64,000 nt of DNA from Clostridia bacterium (GTDB lineage Bacteria > Bacillota > Clostridia > Christensenellales > Aristaeellaceae). Positions within the stretch are counted from its first letter, which is position 1. Each line of letters starts with the position of its first letter. Under the pieces are notes generated by a model. It was not told the origin of the DNA and ran no database searches. It saw only the letters and a list, made by a program, of their open reading frames with translations. Of this stretch, positions 15,450 to 23,413 are shown in pieces. The translations under genes were made by a program, and so were the position numbers. The DNA is taken from positions 1 to 64,000 of the forward strand of contig JAGBBA010000004.1 of assembly GCA_017938695.1 (NCBI GenBank), given 5' to 3'.

Positions 15450-15478
15450 TTCACAAAAAGGCAAAAGCGTGGTACAAT
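15450..15478 (+). promoter_or_regulatory. Divergent promoter
   Basis: TTCACA (15450-15455), a 17-nt spacer and TACAAT (15473-15478), leading to the zinc-ribbon membrane protein. Confidence 0.6.
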
Positions 15479-15507
15479 GGGGGCCGATTGATGAAGGAGG
15501 AACGCCG

Positions 15508-16365
15508 ATGCCCATCACGGCTTATTGCAAGAAATGCGCCCGGGATGTTGCGCCGGGCGACCGCTGCCCCCATTGCGGCGGCAAGCTGGCCAAGTCCGCG
15601 GTTCGGGTGGCCTGGTGCGCGGATCATGTGCCCGTGCGGGACTGGATGAGCTGGAACGCCGCCATGCGCATCCTTTTGCCGCTGACGGGCATGGTGCTGC
15701 TATTGATCCTGACGCTGGAGGCCATTGCCGGCGGTTTCCAGGCGGTGGATGATCTTCTGCGCGGCGGTCTCTTGTTCGCCCTGCTGGGCATGCTGGTGAT
15801 TGTGGCCACGCTGCTCCTGCTGGCGTTCATCCTGCAAGGGGAAGACCTGCAGGACTGCGTGGTGGACGGCCGGGGCGTGCACATTCAGCAATATCTGCCC
15901 CAACCCACGCCCATGAAGCTGCTCCTGCGGCTGAAATCTCCGTCGCTCATGGAGCAGTACGACCCGGCGGAGGGCATCCTGCTCATCGGCCAGAAGGAAG
16001 TGCTGTGGAAGGACATTGCCCGAGTGCAGCTCTGGCCGGAAAAGACCATGATCCTGTTTTATTCCCCTGCCTGGTGGATGCGCTTGGCCCTGCCCTGCAC
16101 GCCCTTCACCTACGAAGACTGCTTTGTGTTCATCCAAGAAAAGCTGGGCAAGAAAAAAGGCGTGACGCTGCCGGACGAATTGATCGCGCCGCCCAAACCC
16201 AAGCAGGAAAAGCCTAAGACTGCCCCTGTGGAAACACAGCAGCTCTCCTTTGCGGATATCGCCGAGCCGGAAGGCACCATTGAGCCGGAAAAGGAAGGCG
16301 ACTTTGTGCCTCTGGCCGATGTGCTGAAGGAAATCCAGGAAAGCGAAGAAAAAACCGAAGGCTGA
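15508..16365 (+). CDS. Zinc-ribbon membrane protein of unknown function
   Basis: 285 aa from the ATG after GAAGGAGGAACGCCG. The N-terminus is a zinc ribbon (CKKC and CPHCGGK, residues about 7-25). Two hydrophobic helices follow (about 53-75 and 88-112). A soluble domain then contains GILLIGQKEVLWKDIARVQLWPE, resembling a PH-like beta fold. The C-terminal 65 residues are Pro/Lys/Glu rich. I do not recognise the family. It is divergent from marR-degV and shares the operator region. Its stop codon lies in the loop of its terminator. Confidence 0.75.
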   Translation: MPITAYCKKCARDVAPGDRCPHCGGKLAKSAVRVAWCADHVPVRDWMSWNAAMRILLPLTGMVLLLILTLEAIAGGFQAVDDLLRGGLLFALLGMLVIVATLLLLAFILQGEDLQDCVVDGRGVHIQQYLPQPTPMKLLLRLKSPSLMEQYDPAEGILLIGQKEVLWKDIARVQLWPEKTMILFYSPAWWMRLALPCTPFTYEDCFVFIQEKLGKKKGVTLPDELIAPPKPKQEKPKTAPVETQQLSFADIAEPEGTIEPEKEGDFVPLADVLKEIQESEEKTEG

Positions 16366-16380
16366 TTGCCTTCGGTTTTT
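16351..16380. terminator. Bidirectional terminator
   Basis: AAAACCGAAGGC (16351-16362) and GCCTTCGGTTTT (16368-16379) form a 12-bp stem, with T runs in both directions. It serves the zinc-ribbon gene and the convergent rnc. Confidence 0.9.
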
Positions 16381-16381
16381 G

Positions 16382-17032
16382 TTATGCTTGCAGCTTTTTC
16401 AGGGCGTCCAGTGCGGCGGCCTGCTCGGCCTGCTTTTTGGTGCGGCCGCTGCCGCGCCCCAGCTCCACGCCATAGCGGAACACCGCTGCCTGGAAGGTAC
16501 GGTCGTGGGGCGGGCCGTCCTGGGAGATAATCTCGTAATTGGGGGCCACGCCGCCATCCTTTTGCAGATGCTCCTGCAGGGCACCCTTGCTGTCCTGCAT
16601 GGGGCGGTGGACGTCCTCCGGCTTGGGCCAGCAGGAGCGCACGATGCGCCGGGCCTCCTCCATGCCACCGTCCAGGTACACCGCCGCCAGGATGGCCTCC
16701 ATGGCGTCGCAGAGCACGCTGGGTTTGTCACGGCCGCCGGTCATTTCCTCGCCGCGGTCCATGATGAGGGCTTCGCCCACGTGCAGGCTGCGGGCAACCT
16801 GGCTCAGGGCAGCCTCGCACACCAGCAGGGCGCGCAGGTGGGTCAGGCTGCCCTCCTGGCTATCCGGGTGGGAGGCGTAGAGCAGGTCGCTCATGATGTA
16901 CTGCAAAACGGCATCGCCCAGAAACTCCAGGCGCTGGTTATCGTTTTTGCCCATGGAGGGGTGGGTGAGGGCCTGCCGCAGCAGAGCCGGGTTTTTGAAC
17001 TGGTATTGAAGGGCGGACATGAGTTGTTCCAT
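16382..17032 (-). CDS. rnc: Ribonuclease III
   Basis: Double-strand-specific endoribonuclease of 216 aa from MEQLMSALQYQFKNP; TTGGAGGTTCAT lies upstream. The catalytic domain carries QRLEFLGDAVL (the family NERLEFLGDS signature) and LCDAMEAILAAVYLDGG with the metal-binding acidic residues. The dsRNA-binding domain covers about 140-216 (DSKGALQEHLQKDGG; GRGSGRTKKQAEQAAALDAL). It follows plsX and acpP, a common order, but 250 nt of repeats separate it from acpP. Confidence 0.95.
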   Translation of the reverse strand: MEQLMSALQYQFKNPALLRQALTHPSMGKNDNQRLEFLGDAVLQYIMSDLLYASHPDSQEGSLTHLRALLVCEAALSQVARSLHVGEALIMDRGEEMTGGRDKPSVLCDAMEAILAAVYLDGGMEEARRIVRSCWPKPEDVHRPMQDSKGALQEHLQKDGGVAPNYEIISQDGPPHDRTFQAAVFRYGVELGRGSGRTKKQAEQAAALDALKKLQA

Positions 17033-17090
17033 ATGAACCTCCAACGCGCAGAACGGAAGGCATTGCGTGCATGACCTCGGTTCTATGCAT

Positions 17091-17124
17091 TAAATTAGGA
17101 ATTATGAATTATGAATTAGGAATT
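17091..17124 (-). repeat. Heptanucleotide tandem repeat upstream of rnc
   Basis: Read on the minus strand it is ATTCCTA-ATTCATA-ATTCATA-ATTCCTA-ATTTA: 7-nt units on the pattern ATTCNNA. It lies between the modular element and the rnc start. Comparable repeats precede mfd and yggS. Confidence 0.75.
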
Positions 17125-17135
17125 GAGCGCGTGGC

Positions 17136-17283
17136 ACGGGGCTGCTTCCGGCCGCCGTGACCCCAGGGGTGAAGTGCATGCCTGGCCATCCCCGAATGGG
17201 TCCAGGGCCGAAGGGCCCTGGTCAGGGGAGTCCAGAGGGGGCAGAATGCCCCCTCTGGTGGGATCCAGGGGCAAAGCCCCTGG
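17136..17283 (-). repeat. Modular intergenic stem-loop element, acpP copy
   Basis: On the minus strand it starts directly after the acpP stop codon with AGGGGC-TTT-GCCCCT, then AGAGGGGGC-ATTCT-GCCCCCTCT, then CCAGGGC-CCTTC-GCCCTGG, then CGGGGATGG and GGGGTCACGGC. The same module order appears at 36717-36858, 49115-49247 and 52848-53014. Confidence 0.75.
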
Positions 17284-17511
17284 TTACTGGTGAGCCTCGA
17301 TGTAGGCGACAACGTCACCGACGGTCTTGAGCTTCATGATCTGGTCGTCCTCGACCATGATGCCGTACTTGTCTTCCAGGTCCATGATCATGACCATGAC
17401 GTTGGCGGAGTCGGCCTTCAGGTCTTCGATCAGGCGGGAATCGGCGGTAATGGTGGCTTCGTCCACCTTGAGCTGCTTGGCGATCATGCTCTTCACGGCT
17501 TCAAAAATCAT
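17284..17511 (-). CDS. acpP: Acyl carrier protein
   Basis: 75 aa carrier for fatty-acid synthesis intermediates. It has the usual four-helix acidic profile. The phosphopantetheine serine is S35 in LKADSANVMVMIMDLE; the family normally reads DSL, so the DSA form is a variant. It lies 66 nt after plsX and before rnc. AAGGAGGACAAACCA precedes the ATG. It could be the primary ACP or a specialised one; the plsX-rnc context favours the primary role. Confidence 0.92.
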   Translation of the reverse strand: MIFEAVKSMIAKQLKVDEATITADSRLIEDLKADSANVMVMIMDLEDKYGIMVEDDQIMKLKTVGDVVAYIEAHQ

Positions 17512-17577
17512 TGGTTTGTCCTCCTTATTATTGCGGTATGAATGTATTGCATGCCCGGTCGGGCCGGGGAGATGCCG

Positions 17578-18576
17578 TTATTCCTGGGTGGCTGCAACGC
17601 CCTGCTCGATCACCTCGACCACGTGGCCGTCGATCATCTTGATCACCTGGCCGATGGCGCAGGAGATGGCGTGGGCATTGCTGGAGCCGTGGGCCTTGAC
17701 CACTGCGCCCTGCACGCCCAGCAGGGGAGCACCGCCCACCTCGGTGTAGTCCATCATTTTCTTCACGCGGCGGAAGGCGGGCTTGGCGATCAGCCCGGCG
17801 ATCTTGCCCCGCAGGTCGGCCATCATTTCCTTTTTGATGATGCCCATCAGCGTGCCAGCCACACCTTCCATGAACTTCATCACCACGTTGCCGGTAAAAC
17901 CGTCGCACACCAGCACGTCGGCCTGATCGGCGGTGATGTCGCGGGCTTCCACGTTGCCGATGAAGTTGTAGGGGGCCTTTTCCATCAGGGGGTAGGTTTC
18001 TTTGATCAGACCGTTGCCCTTTTCAGCCTCGGCACCGATGTTGATCAAGCCCACACGGGGATTTTCAATGCCCATGACGCCCTTCATATAGGCGGTGCCC
18101 ATCACGCCGAACTGCTGCAGGTATTCCGGCTTGCAGTCCACATTGGCACCGCAGTCGATCAGCAGGAAGTGCCCCTTGCCGTTGGGCAAAAGGGGAGCCA
18201 GAGCAGGACGCTCCACGCCGGGGATGCGGCCCAGACGGAACATGCCGCCAGCCAGCACGGCACCGGTGGAACCGGCGGACACAAAGCCGTCCACCTGCTT
18301 GTCCTTCAATTGCAGCATGCCGATAACGGTGGCGGAGTTCTTCTTGCTGCGAACGCCCATCACGGGGCTTTCGTGGTTGGTGATCACCTCAGGGGCGTCC
18401 ACCAGGGAGATGCGGCTGCGCACGTCGTCGCAATCCTTGAGCAGGGGTTCCACCTGCTGAAGATCGCCGGCCAGCACAACCTCGATATTTTCATAACGGC
18501 GAAGGGCCTCGATGGCACCTTCTACGGGAGCCTGGGGCGCAAAATCGCCGCCCATGGCATCCACAAAAATACGCAT
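17578..18576 (-). CDS. plsX: Phosphate acyltransferase PlsX
   Basis: Makes acyl-phosphate from acyl-ACP for phospholipid synthesis. 332 aa from MRIFVDAMGGDFAP; AAGGAGGA abuts an upstream ATG at 18582, so the ATG at 18576 is better spaced. Family motifs are VDAMGGDFAPQ, VSAGSTGAVLAGG, LLIDCGANVDCKPEYL and VCDGFTGNVVMKFMEG. It begins the plsX-acpP-rnc group. No fapR or fab genes are adjacent. Confidence 0.95.
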   Translation of the reverse strand: MRIFVDAMGGDFAPQAPVEGAIEALRRYENIEVVLAGDLQQVEPLLKDCDDVRSRISLVDAPEVITNHESPVMGVRSKKNSATVIGMLQLKDKQVDGFVSAGSTGAVLAGGMFRLGRIPGVERPALAPLLPNGKGHFLLIDCGANVDCKPEYLQQFGVMGTAYMKGVMGIENPRVGLINIGAEAEKGNGLIKETYPLMEKAPYNFIGNVEARDITADQADVLVCDGFTGNVVMKFMEGVAGTLMGIIKKEMMADLRGKIAGLIAKPAFRRVKKMMDYTEVGGAPLLGVQGAVVKAHGSSNAHAISCAIGQVIKMIDGHVVEVIEQGVAATQE

Positions 18577-18611
18577 AAACATTCCTCCTTGTCAAAACAA
18601 AGAACCATTTT

Positions 18612-18640
18612 ATTCTATCAAATTTCATGGAAGAATGCAA
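18612..18640 (-). promoter_or_regulatory. plsX operon promoter
   Basis: TTGCAT (18635-18640), a 17-nt spacer and TAGAAT (18612-18617) on the minus strand. Confidence 0.65.
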
Positions 18641-18648
18641 GTATTGTC

Positions 18649-19101
18649 CTAAAGCAGCTTGTCCAGCTCAGCGCAAAGCATGGCGCGCATTTCGGCCAGG
18701 GTTTCGTCATCGGGCAGGAAGGCGGCGTTGTACATTTCAGCGGCGTCCAGCTTCCACACGGGGCCGGGGGAGGGAGTGTCCCCTGCGCGGCGGGGGAAGA
18801 TGTGCCAGTGCATGTGTACACCCTGGCCCTGGCCCAGCAGCTCGTAGTTCAGCTTGTCGGGCTTGAAGGCGTTCCACACGGCCTCAGCTACGGCGGCCAT
18901 TTCCATCAGGAACTGGCTGCGGAAGCCGGGCTCCAGCTGGTGCAGCTCGGTGGCGTGCTCCTTGCAGATGAACACCGTGTAGCCGGGGAAGCGTTGGTAA
19001 TCCCCCAGCACCACATAGCCGGTTTCGGTTTCACGGACGAAATAGCGGTTCTTGCCCTCTTTGGTCAGGGCGATCCGGGCGCAGACGCCGCAGTGATCCA
19101 T
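18649..19101 (-). CDS. HIT family nucleotide hydrolase/transferase
   Basis: 150 aa. The histidine triad HMHWH sits at H96, H98 and H100 (GVHMHWHIFPR), with an N-terminal CxxC (C4, C7) that may bind zinc. HIT enzymes cleave nucleoside monophosphates from small substrates such as diadenosine polyphosphates. Its ATG lies just before the stop codon of the M48 protease gene, so the two are probably coupled. Exact substrate is unknown. Confidence 0.9.
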   Translation of the reverse strand: MDHCGVCARIALTKEGKNRYFVRETETGYVVLGDYQRFPGYTVFICKEHATELHQLEPGFRSQFLMEMAAVAEAVWNAFKPDKLNYELLGQGQGVHMHWHIFPRRAGDTPSPGPVWKLDAAEMYNAAFLPDDETLAEMRAMLCAELDKLL

Positions 19102-19102
19102 T

Positions 19103-20335
19103 TTACATCAGCTCCTTGATGGCCTTTTCCACGGCGGCGATGCGCTGGCTCAGCGGGGGATGGCTGTACTCCAGCACCACCAGCAGCTTGGAGGGTGCCA
19201 GGTGGGAGAAATTGTCCCGGCTCAGCTTCTTCAGACCGCTGATCAGCGCAGGGCCGTAGCCTTCCTTGACGGCCTGACGGTCGGCGCGGTATTCGGCAAA
19301 GCGGCTGTATGCGCTCATGAGCATGCCGGTGAGGGGCTGCACCAGGGCCAGGGCGGCGGAGCCCAGCAGAATGAAGGCGAAGCCGTAGTTCACCCCGGCA
19401 AAGCCGAAGGCCTGGTGCAGGGCGGGTTCACGCACCACCAGCCAGGCCAGCACGGCCATGATGAGCAGGTTGCCCAGGTTCATCACCTGCTGCTTGGGCA
19501 CGTCCTTGTGCAGGCCGTGGCCCAGCTCGTGGGCGAAGATGGCGCAGATTTCGTCAGCCGTCATGCTGGCGATCAGGTTGTCATACAGCACAATGGTCTT
19601 CATGGCACCGAAGCCCGTGAAGTACGCGTTGGACTTGGTGGTGCGGCGGGAGGCATCCATCACTTCGATGGCCTTGACCTTGTAGCCGTGGCTGGTGAGC
19701 AGCGCGGTGAGCTTGTCGCGCAGTTCGCCTTCTTCGAGAGGGGTGAACTTGTTGCCCATGCGGCTGATGATGGGGTACAAAAAGGAGATCAGCAGCGTGA
19801 TGCCAAACACAACCGCAGCGAACAAGAGGATCATCCCGTCGCCCATGGCCTGGTGCAGCGCGGCCAGGATGCTCATCAGCACGATGGAGAGCAGGGCTTC
19901 GATGAGAAAGCCGCGGATCTGGTCCATCACGAAGGTTTTGATGGTGGAGCGGTTGAAGCCGTACTTCTGCTCGATGATCATGGTATCCACATAGCCGGTG
20001 GCGGCACCGCAGAGGGTCTCCACCAAAGCCTGGAACACCAGCACGGCGATGAGCTGCACATAGATGTTCTGGGGGAACAGCCCGGCCACGGCGGCATGGG
20101 CGTTGCAAAGCAAAAGCACCATGGTGACTGCCCAGCTGATCAGCGTGGCGATGATCTGCAGGCGGCACTTTTCCGCGCTGTAGTTTTTCCAGCGGGCGTA
20201 GGTTTCGGCGTCGTAGATGTCCTTCACATTATCCGGGGTGGGGTTGTTGGCGGAGCGGTACTGCACCGCATGAAGCAGCAGCTGGTAGCCGCTGACCAGG
20301 GTAACGATCACAAGGATCAACAATCTCCAATCCAT
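19103..20335 (-). CDS. M48 family membrane metalloprotease (Ste24/CAAX-like)
   Basis: 410 aa membrane protease. Hydrophobic segments lie near 4-22, 60-82, 92-112, 143-162, 168-190, 288-305 and 318-340. The zinc motif is HELGH (H269, E270, H273), and a downstream glutamate lies in SRFAEYRADR. The length and layout fit the Ste24-type CAAX protease group rather than HtpX. In bacteria these are thought to act on membrane or misfolded proteins. GGAGGTCCGTCAA precedes the ATG. Confidence 0.9.
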   Translation of the reverse strand: MDWRLLILVIVTLVSGYQLLLHAVQYRSANNPTPDNVKDIYDAETYARWKNYSAEKCRLQIIATLISWAVTMVLLLCNAHAAVAGLFPQNIYVQLIAVLVFQALVETLCGAATGYVDTMIIEQKYGFNRSTIKTFVMDQIRGFLIEALLSIVLMSILAALHQAMGDGMILLFAAVVFGITLLISFLYPIISRMGNKFTPLEEGELRDKLTALLTSHGYKVKAIEVMDASRRTTKSNAYFTGFGAMKTIVLYDNLIASMTADEICAIFAHELGHGLHKDVPKQQVMNLGNLLIMAVLAWLVVREPALHQAFGFAGVNYGFAFILLGSAALALVQPLTGMLMSAYSRFAEYRADRQAVKEGYGPALISGLKKLSRDNFSHLAPSKLLVVLEYSHPPLSQRIAAVEKAIKELM

Positions 20336-20365
20336 TTGACGGACCTCCTATTGTAGTCTATGCCC

Positions 20366-20394
20366 AGCATAGCACAGCCTGGTTATGTGTTCAA
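20366..20394 (-). promoter_or_regulatory. M48 protease promoter
   Basis: TTGAAC (20389-20394), a 17-nt spacer and TATGCT (20366-20371) on the minus strand. Confidence 0.6.
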
Positions 20395-20424
20395 GGCGGA
20401 TTTTGCTTAAGCTGGGATAAAAAC

Positions 20425-20455
20425 AAAAAAAGAGCGATCCTTTTCAGAATCGCTC
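20425..20455 (-). terminator. Terminator of tRNA-Gln/Glu transcript
   Basis: GAGCGATTCT/AGGATCGCTC stem with a short loop, followed by T7 on the minus strand. Confidence 0.88.
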
Positions 20456-20460
20456 ATGCG

Positions 20461-20533
20461 CACCTCCGACGGGATTCGAACCCGTGTTTCAGCCTTGAGA
20501 GGGCCGCGTCCTAGGCCTCTAGACAACGGAGGC
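20461..20533 (-). tRNA. tRNA-Glu (CTC)
   Basis: 73-nt cloverleaf on the minus strand: acceptor GCCTCCG/CGGAGGT, anticodon loop CTCTCAA with anticodon CTC, T-loop GGTTCGAATCC and G73. The 3' CCA is not encoded. Confidence 0.95.
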
Positions 20534-20540
20534 ATATGCG

Positions 20541-20611
20541 CTGGGGAACTAGGATTCGAACCTAGACAATACGAGTCAGAGTCGCAGGTGCTGCCGTTAC
20601 ACCATTCCCCA
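20541..20611 (-). tRNA. tRNA-Gln (CTG)
   Basis: 71-nt cloverleaf on the minus strand: acceptor TGGGGAA/TTCCCCA, anticodon loop CTCTGAC with anticodon CTG, T-loop GGTTCGAATCC and G73. It lies 7 nt upstream of tRNA-Glu in one transcript. CCA is not encoded. Confidence 0.95.
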
Positions 20612-20645
20612 TCGGCATAGCGCAGTTTTCTTGACTGCGAGAGCT

Positions 20646-20674
20646 ATTATAGCAAAGATGCGGCGGCATGTCAA
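20646..20674 (-). promoter_or_regulatory. tRNA operon promoter
   Basis: Perfect sigma-A consensus on the minus strand: TTGACA (20669-20674), 17 nt, TATAAT (20646-20651). Confidence 0.9.
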
Positions 20675-20730
20675 GCAATTTTCTCGAAAAAAAGTGATCT
20701 TTTTTTCAATTGGTCATTTTGCAACTCCTC

Positions 20731-20870
20731 CTGCAAATTCCTGCAAAGACAGGGCTGCGCCAGGGGGGCAAATACACCATTTTGCAGGATGGAACACAAC
20801 AACATTTTTGCATGTTTTCCTGCAAAAACACTTGATTTCCAGTGAAAATCATGTATAATAAAGCTGCAAA
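20731..20870. promoter_or_regulatory. CTGCAAA motif array
   Basis: CTGCAAA occurs at 20731-20737, 20741-20747, 20820-20826 and 20864-20870, and inverted as TTTGCAG at 20781-20787. The array spans an AT-rich intergenic stretch and brackets the promoter of the 46-aa membrane protein. A regulator-binding role is inferred from density only. I see nothing else in 20675-20830. Confidence 0.4.
20832..20859 (+). promoter_or_regulatory. Promoter of small membrane protein
   Basis: TTGATT (20832-20837), a 16-nt spacer and TATAAT (20854-20859). Confidence 0.7.
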
Positions 20871-20923
20871 CAATCAATGTGCAAGCGAATATGCAAATCA
20901 TGCGCTTGCCGGGAGGAATATAT

Positions 20924-21064
20924 ATGCTGTACATCAGTCTGATCGCCTTCGGTTGCCTGGTAGCCTGGATGGTGCGTGAACAGAACCGCGAGACCCGTCA
21001 GCGCATGGAAATGGACGACTTTTACCGCGCAGAATATCAGTGCCGCTTTCTGAGCACCAACTGA
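20924..21064 (+). CDS. Small single-span membrane protein
   Basis: 46 aa starting MLYISLIAFGCLVAWMVREQ. GGGAGGAATATAT immediately precedes the ATG. One transmembrane helix (residues 2-16) is followed by a charged cytoplasmic tail rich in Arg, Glu and Met. It has its own strong promoter and a strong terminator, which argues that it is a real gene. No family is recognised. An array of CTGCAAA motifs surrounds the promoter. Confidence 0.7.
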   Translation: MLYISLIAFGCLVAWMVREQNRETRQRMEMDDFYRAEYQCRFLSTN

Positions 21065-21073
21065 GCAAAACAC

Positions 21074-21112
21074 AAAGCAGCCCCCGGAGCATTTCCGGGG
21101 GCTGCTTTTGCA
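21074..21112 (+). terminator. Terminator of small membrane protein gene
   Basis: AAAGCAGCCCCCGGA/TCCGGGGGCTGCTTT, a 15-bp perfect stem with loop GCATT and a short T tail. It may also serve murG on the opposite strand. Confidence 0.88.
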
Positions 21113-21128
21113 TTCATATATAATGTAG

Positions 21129-22193
21129 TTACTTCTGCACTTCCTCGATCATCTCCAGCACGCGCTGGGTGCCGTCGGCAGGGGGCGCGGCCTTCACGGC
21201 GGCGATGAGCTGTTCCCGGTCGGCCCAGGTCTGGTTCAGGGCGGCGGTGAGGCTGTCGGCGGTCATGTTCTCCTGCAGGAGCACGCGGCACAAGCCGCGC
21301 TTTTCCAGGCTGTGGGCGTTGAGGATCTGGTCGCCGCGGCTGGCTCCCTTGGGATAGGGCACCAGCAGCAGGGGCTTGCACAGGGCCTGGAACTCGCACA
21401 GGGCATTGGCACCGGCGCGGGAAAGCACCAGGTCGGCGCATGCCAGGGCGTCGGGCAGATCGGCGTCCAGGAATTCCACCTGGTTGTAGCCGGGGGTGCC
21501 GGTCAGGCTGTCGTCCAGGTTGCCCTTGCCGCAGATGTGGGCCACGTCGAACTTGTCCGTCAGCTGGGGCAGGGCTTCGCGGAGAGCCTTGTTCACTGCC
21601 TGGGCACCGGAGGAGCCGCCCATCATCATCAGAATGGGCTTGCTGCCGTCAAAATGCAGAAGGCTCAGGCCCTTGGCGCGGCTGCCGCGGAACAACTCGG
21701 GCCGCAGGGGCGTGCCGGTCATTTCGGCCTTGGCCCCCAGGGCAGCGGCGCATTCGGGGAAAGTGGTGGCGATCTTCTTGGCGAAGGGCTTGCACAGCTT
21801 GTTGGCCAGGCCGGGGGTCAGGTCGCTTTCGTGGCACACCACGGGGATGCGGTTCAGCCACGCGCCGAAGACCACCGGCACCGCCACGAAGCCGCCCTTG
21901 GAGAACACCACGTCGGGCTTGATCTTTCCCATCAGCGCGGCGGACTGGAACATGCCAGCCAGCACCTTGAAGGGGTCGGTAAAATTCTGCCAGGAAAAAT
22001 AGCGGCGCAGCTTGCCGCTTTTCACAGCATGATAGGTCACCCCGGGCACGGAGCGGATCTTGTCCGCCTCCATGCCTTTTTCGGTGCCGATGTAGTGGAT
22101 CTCATACCCCTTTGCCTGCAGGTGGGGGATGAGGGACAGGTGCGGTGTGACATGGCCCAGCGTGCCGCCGCCGGTGAGGACGATCTTCTTCAT
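21129..22193 (-). CDS. murG: MurG-type UDP-GlcNAc transferase
   Basis: 354 aa GT28 glycosyltransferase. MurG adds GlcNAc to lipid I to make lipid II at the inner face of the membrane. N-domain motifs are TGGGTLGHVTPHLSL and FSKGGFVAVPVVFGA. The C-domain has MMMGGSSGAQAVN, the sugar-nucleotide region SRAGANALCEFQAL and PYPKGASRGDQ. The classical HEQNA motif reads HESDLTPGLAN, a variant seen in Firmicute MurG paralogues. It stands alone, outside a division cluster, so it could be a second MurG. AAAGGAAGG precedes the ATG. Confidence 0.85.
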   Translation of the reverse strand: MKKIVLTGGGTLGHVTPHLSLIPHLQAKGYEIHYIGTEKGMEADKIRSVPGVTYHAVKSGKLRRYFSWQNFTDPFKVLAGMFQSAALMGKIKPDVVFSKGGFVAVPVVFGAWLNRIPVVCHESDLTPGLANKLCKPFAKKIATTFPECAAALGAKAEMTGTPLRPELFRGSRAKGLSLLHFDGSKPILMMMGGSSGAQAVNKALREALPQLTDKFDVAHICGKGNLDDSLTGTPGYNQVEFLDADLPDALACADLVLSRAGANALCEFQALCKPLLLVPYPKGASRGDQILNAHSLEKRGLCRVLLQENMTADSLTAALNQTWADREQLIAAVKAAPPADGTQRVLEMIEEVQK

Positions 22194-22311
22194 GGTGATC
22201 CCTTCCTTTGCTGTTTATGGTGTGCGGCGCAAAGGCCGTTTATGACTGATTGATGATGACAGTATAGCACACAGGCGGCATTTGCGCTACTCCTTTTCAT
22301 GCTTTGCCCGA

Positions 22312-22340
22312 TTGACAATCGCTGCGCTTGACCGTATAAT
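22312..22340 (+). promoter_or_regulatory. Promoter of LacI regulator operon
   Basis: Perfect consensus: TTGACA (22312-22317), 17 nt, TATAAT (22335-22340). Confidence 0.9.
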
Positions 22341-22350
22341 AGTCATGAGA

Positions 22351-22362
22351 GTAAACGTTTAA
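22351..22362. promoter_or_regulatory. LacI-family operator
   Basis: TAAACGTTTA is a perfect palindrome with the central CG typical of LacI/GalR operators. It lies just downstream of the -10 box, where bound repressor would block initiation. Confidence 0.7.
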
Positions 22363-22388
22363 TCACCATACGAAAGGGGACGGCCCGA

Positions 22389-23375
22389 ATGGTAACCATC
22401 AAAATGGTGGCGGAGCGCTGCGGCCTGTCCATAGCGGCGGTGTCGCGGGCGCTGAACAACCGCTCCGGCATCAGTGCGGAGCGGGCGGAATACGTGCGCC
22501 AGGTGGCCCGGGAAATGGGCTACCAGCCCAACGAGGCGGCCCGCCTGCTGAAAACCAAATGCAGCAACAACATCGGCATTCTCTACCACAATCTGCTGAC
22601 CCACGAGTTCTTCTCCGAGGTGCTGGAGGGCATCCAGCTGGAGGCGGCGGAGAACGGTTATGAGATCACCTTTTTGCAGAACAGCGGGGGTCTGACCTAT
22701 TTTGAGCACTGCCAGCGTCGCCAGTGCGCCGGGGTGATCCTGGTGCAGGGCCCCTTCAATCATGACAGCGTGCAGCCCATGAAGGACAGCGGCATGCCCC
22801 TGGTGTTCATTGAGGACATGCACCCCGGCTACACCGTGGTGCGCAACGATAACGTGCAGGCCATGGAGGACATGGTGCGCTATCTGCATGGCATGGGCCA
22901 CCGGCGCATCGCGCTGATCTGCGGCGATCCCTGCCAGGTGACAGACCAGCGCATCGAGGGCTTCCGCCGGGGCTGCCAGGCCTGCGGCATCGAGATCCCT
23001 CAGGGGTATCTGCAGGCGGCCAACTACCGCGGCGTGGAGTCCTCGGCAGAGGCGGTGAAGCGGCTGCTGGCCTTGCCGGAACGGCCTACCTGCATTATTT
23101 TCCCGGATGATATCTGCTTCCTGGGCGGCAGGGACGAACTGACCCACCACGGCCTTCGTGTGCCGGAGGATGTGAGCTGCGCAGGCTTCGGCGGCATCCG
23201 CGTGGTGAAATTGATGCGCCCCCGGCTGACCACCTACGACCAGGATGCCTCCGGTATCGGCCGAACCGCCGCCAGGGAGATCATCAAGGCCATCGAAAAC
23301 CCCAAGCGGTACAAGCCCCACGCTGCCCTGGTGGAGGGCCATATTGAGCCCGGCGACACCGTGCGGCCGCTGTAA
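22389..23375 (+). CDS. LacI family transcriptional regulator
   Basis: 328 aa. The N-terminal helix-turn-helix and hinge (VTIKMVAERCGLSIAAVSRALN and GYQPNEAARLLKT, residues 2-55) precede a periplasmic-binding-protein-like effector domain (from NNIGILYHNL to TVRPL). Its gene is followed after 38 nt by GH29 and GH31 genes, and a LacI-type palindrome overlaps its start of transcription. It therefore probably autoregulates and controls oligosaccharide use. The effector sugar is not readable from sequence. Confidence 0.92.
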   Translation: MVTIKMVAERCGLSIAAVSRALNNRSGISAERAEYVRQVAREMGYQPNEAARLLKTKCSNNIGILYHNLLTHEFFSEVLEGIQLEAAENGYEITFLQNSGGLTYFEHCQRRQCAGVILVQGPFNHDSVQPMKDSGMPLVFIEDMHPGYTVVRNDNVQAMEDMVRYLHGMGHRRIALICGDPCQVTDQRIEGFRRGCQACGIEIPQGYLQAANYRGVESSAEAVKRLLALPERPTCIIFPDDICFLGGRDELTHHGLRVPEDVSCAGFGGIRVVKLMRPRLTTYDQDASGIGRTAAREIIKAIENPKRYKPHAALVEGHIEPGDTVRPL

Positions 23376-23413
23376 AACGTATCCGATGCTTCTAATAAAG
23401 AAGGAGAATTGAT

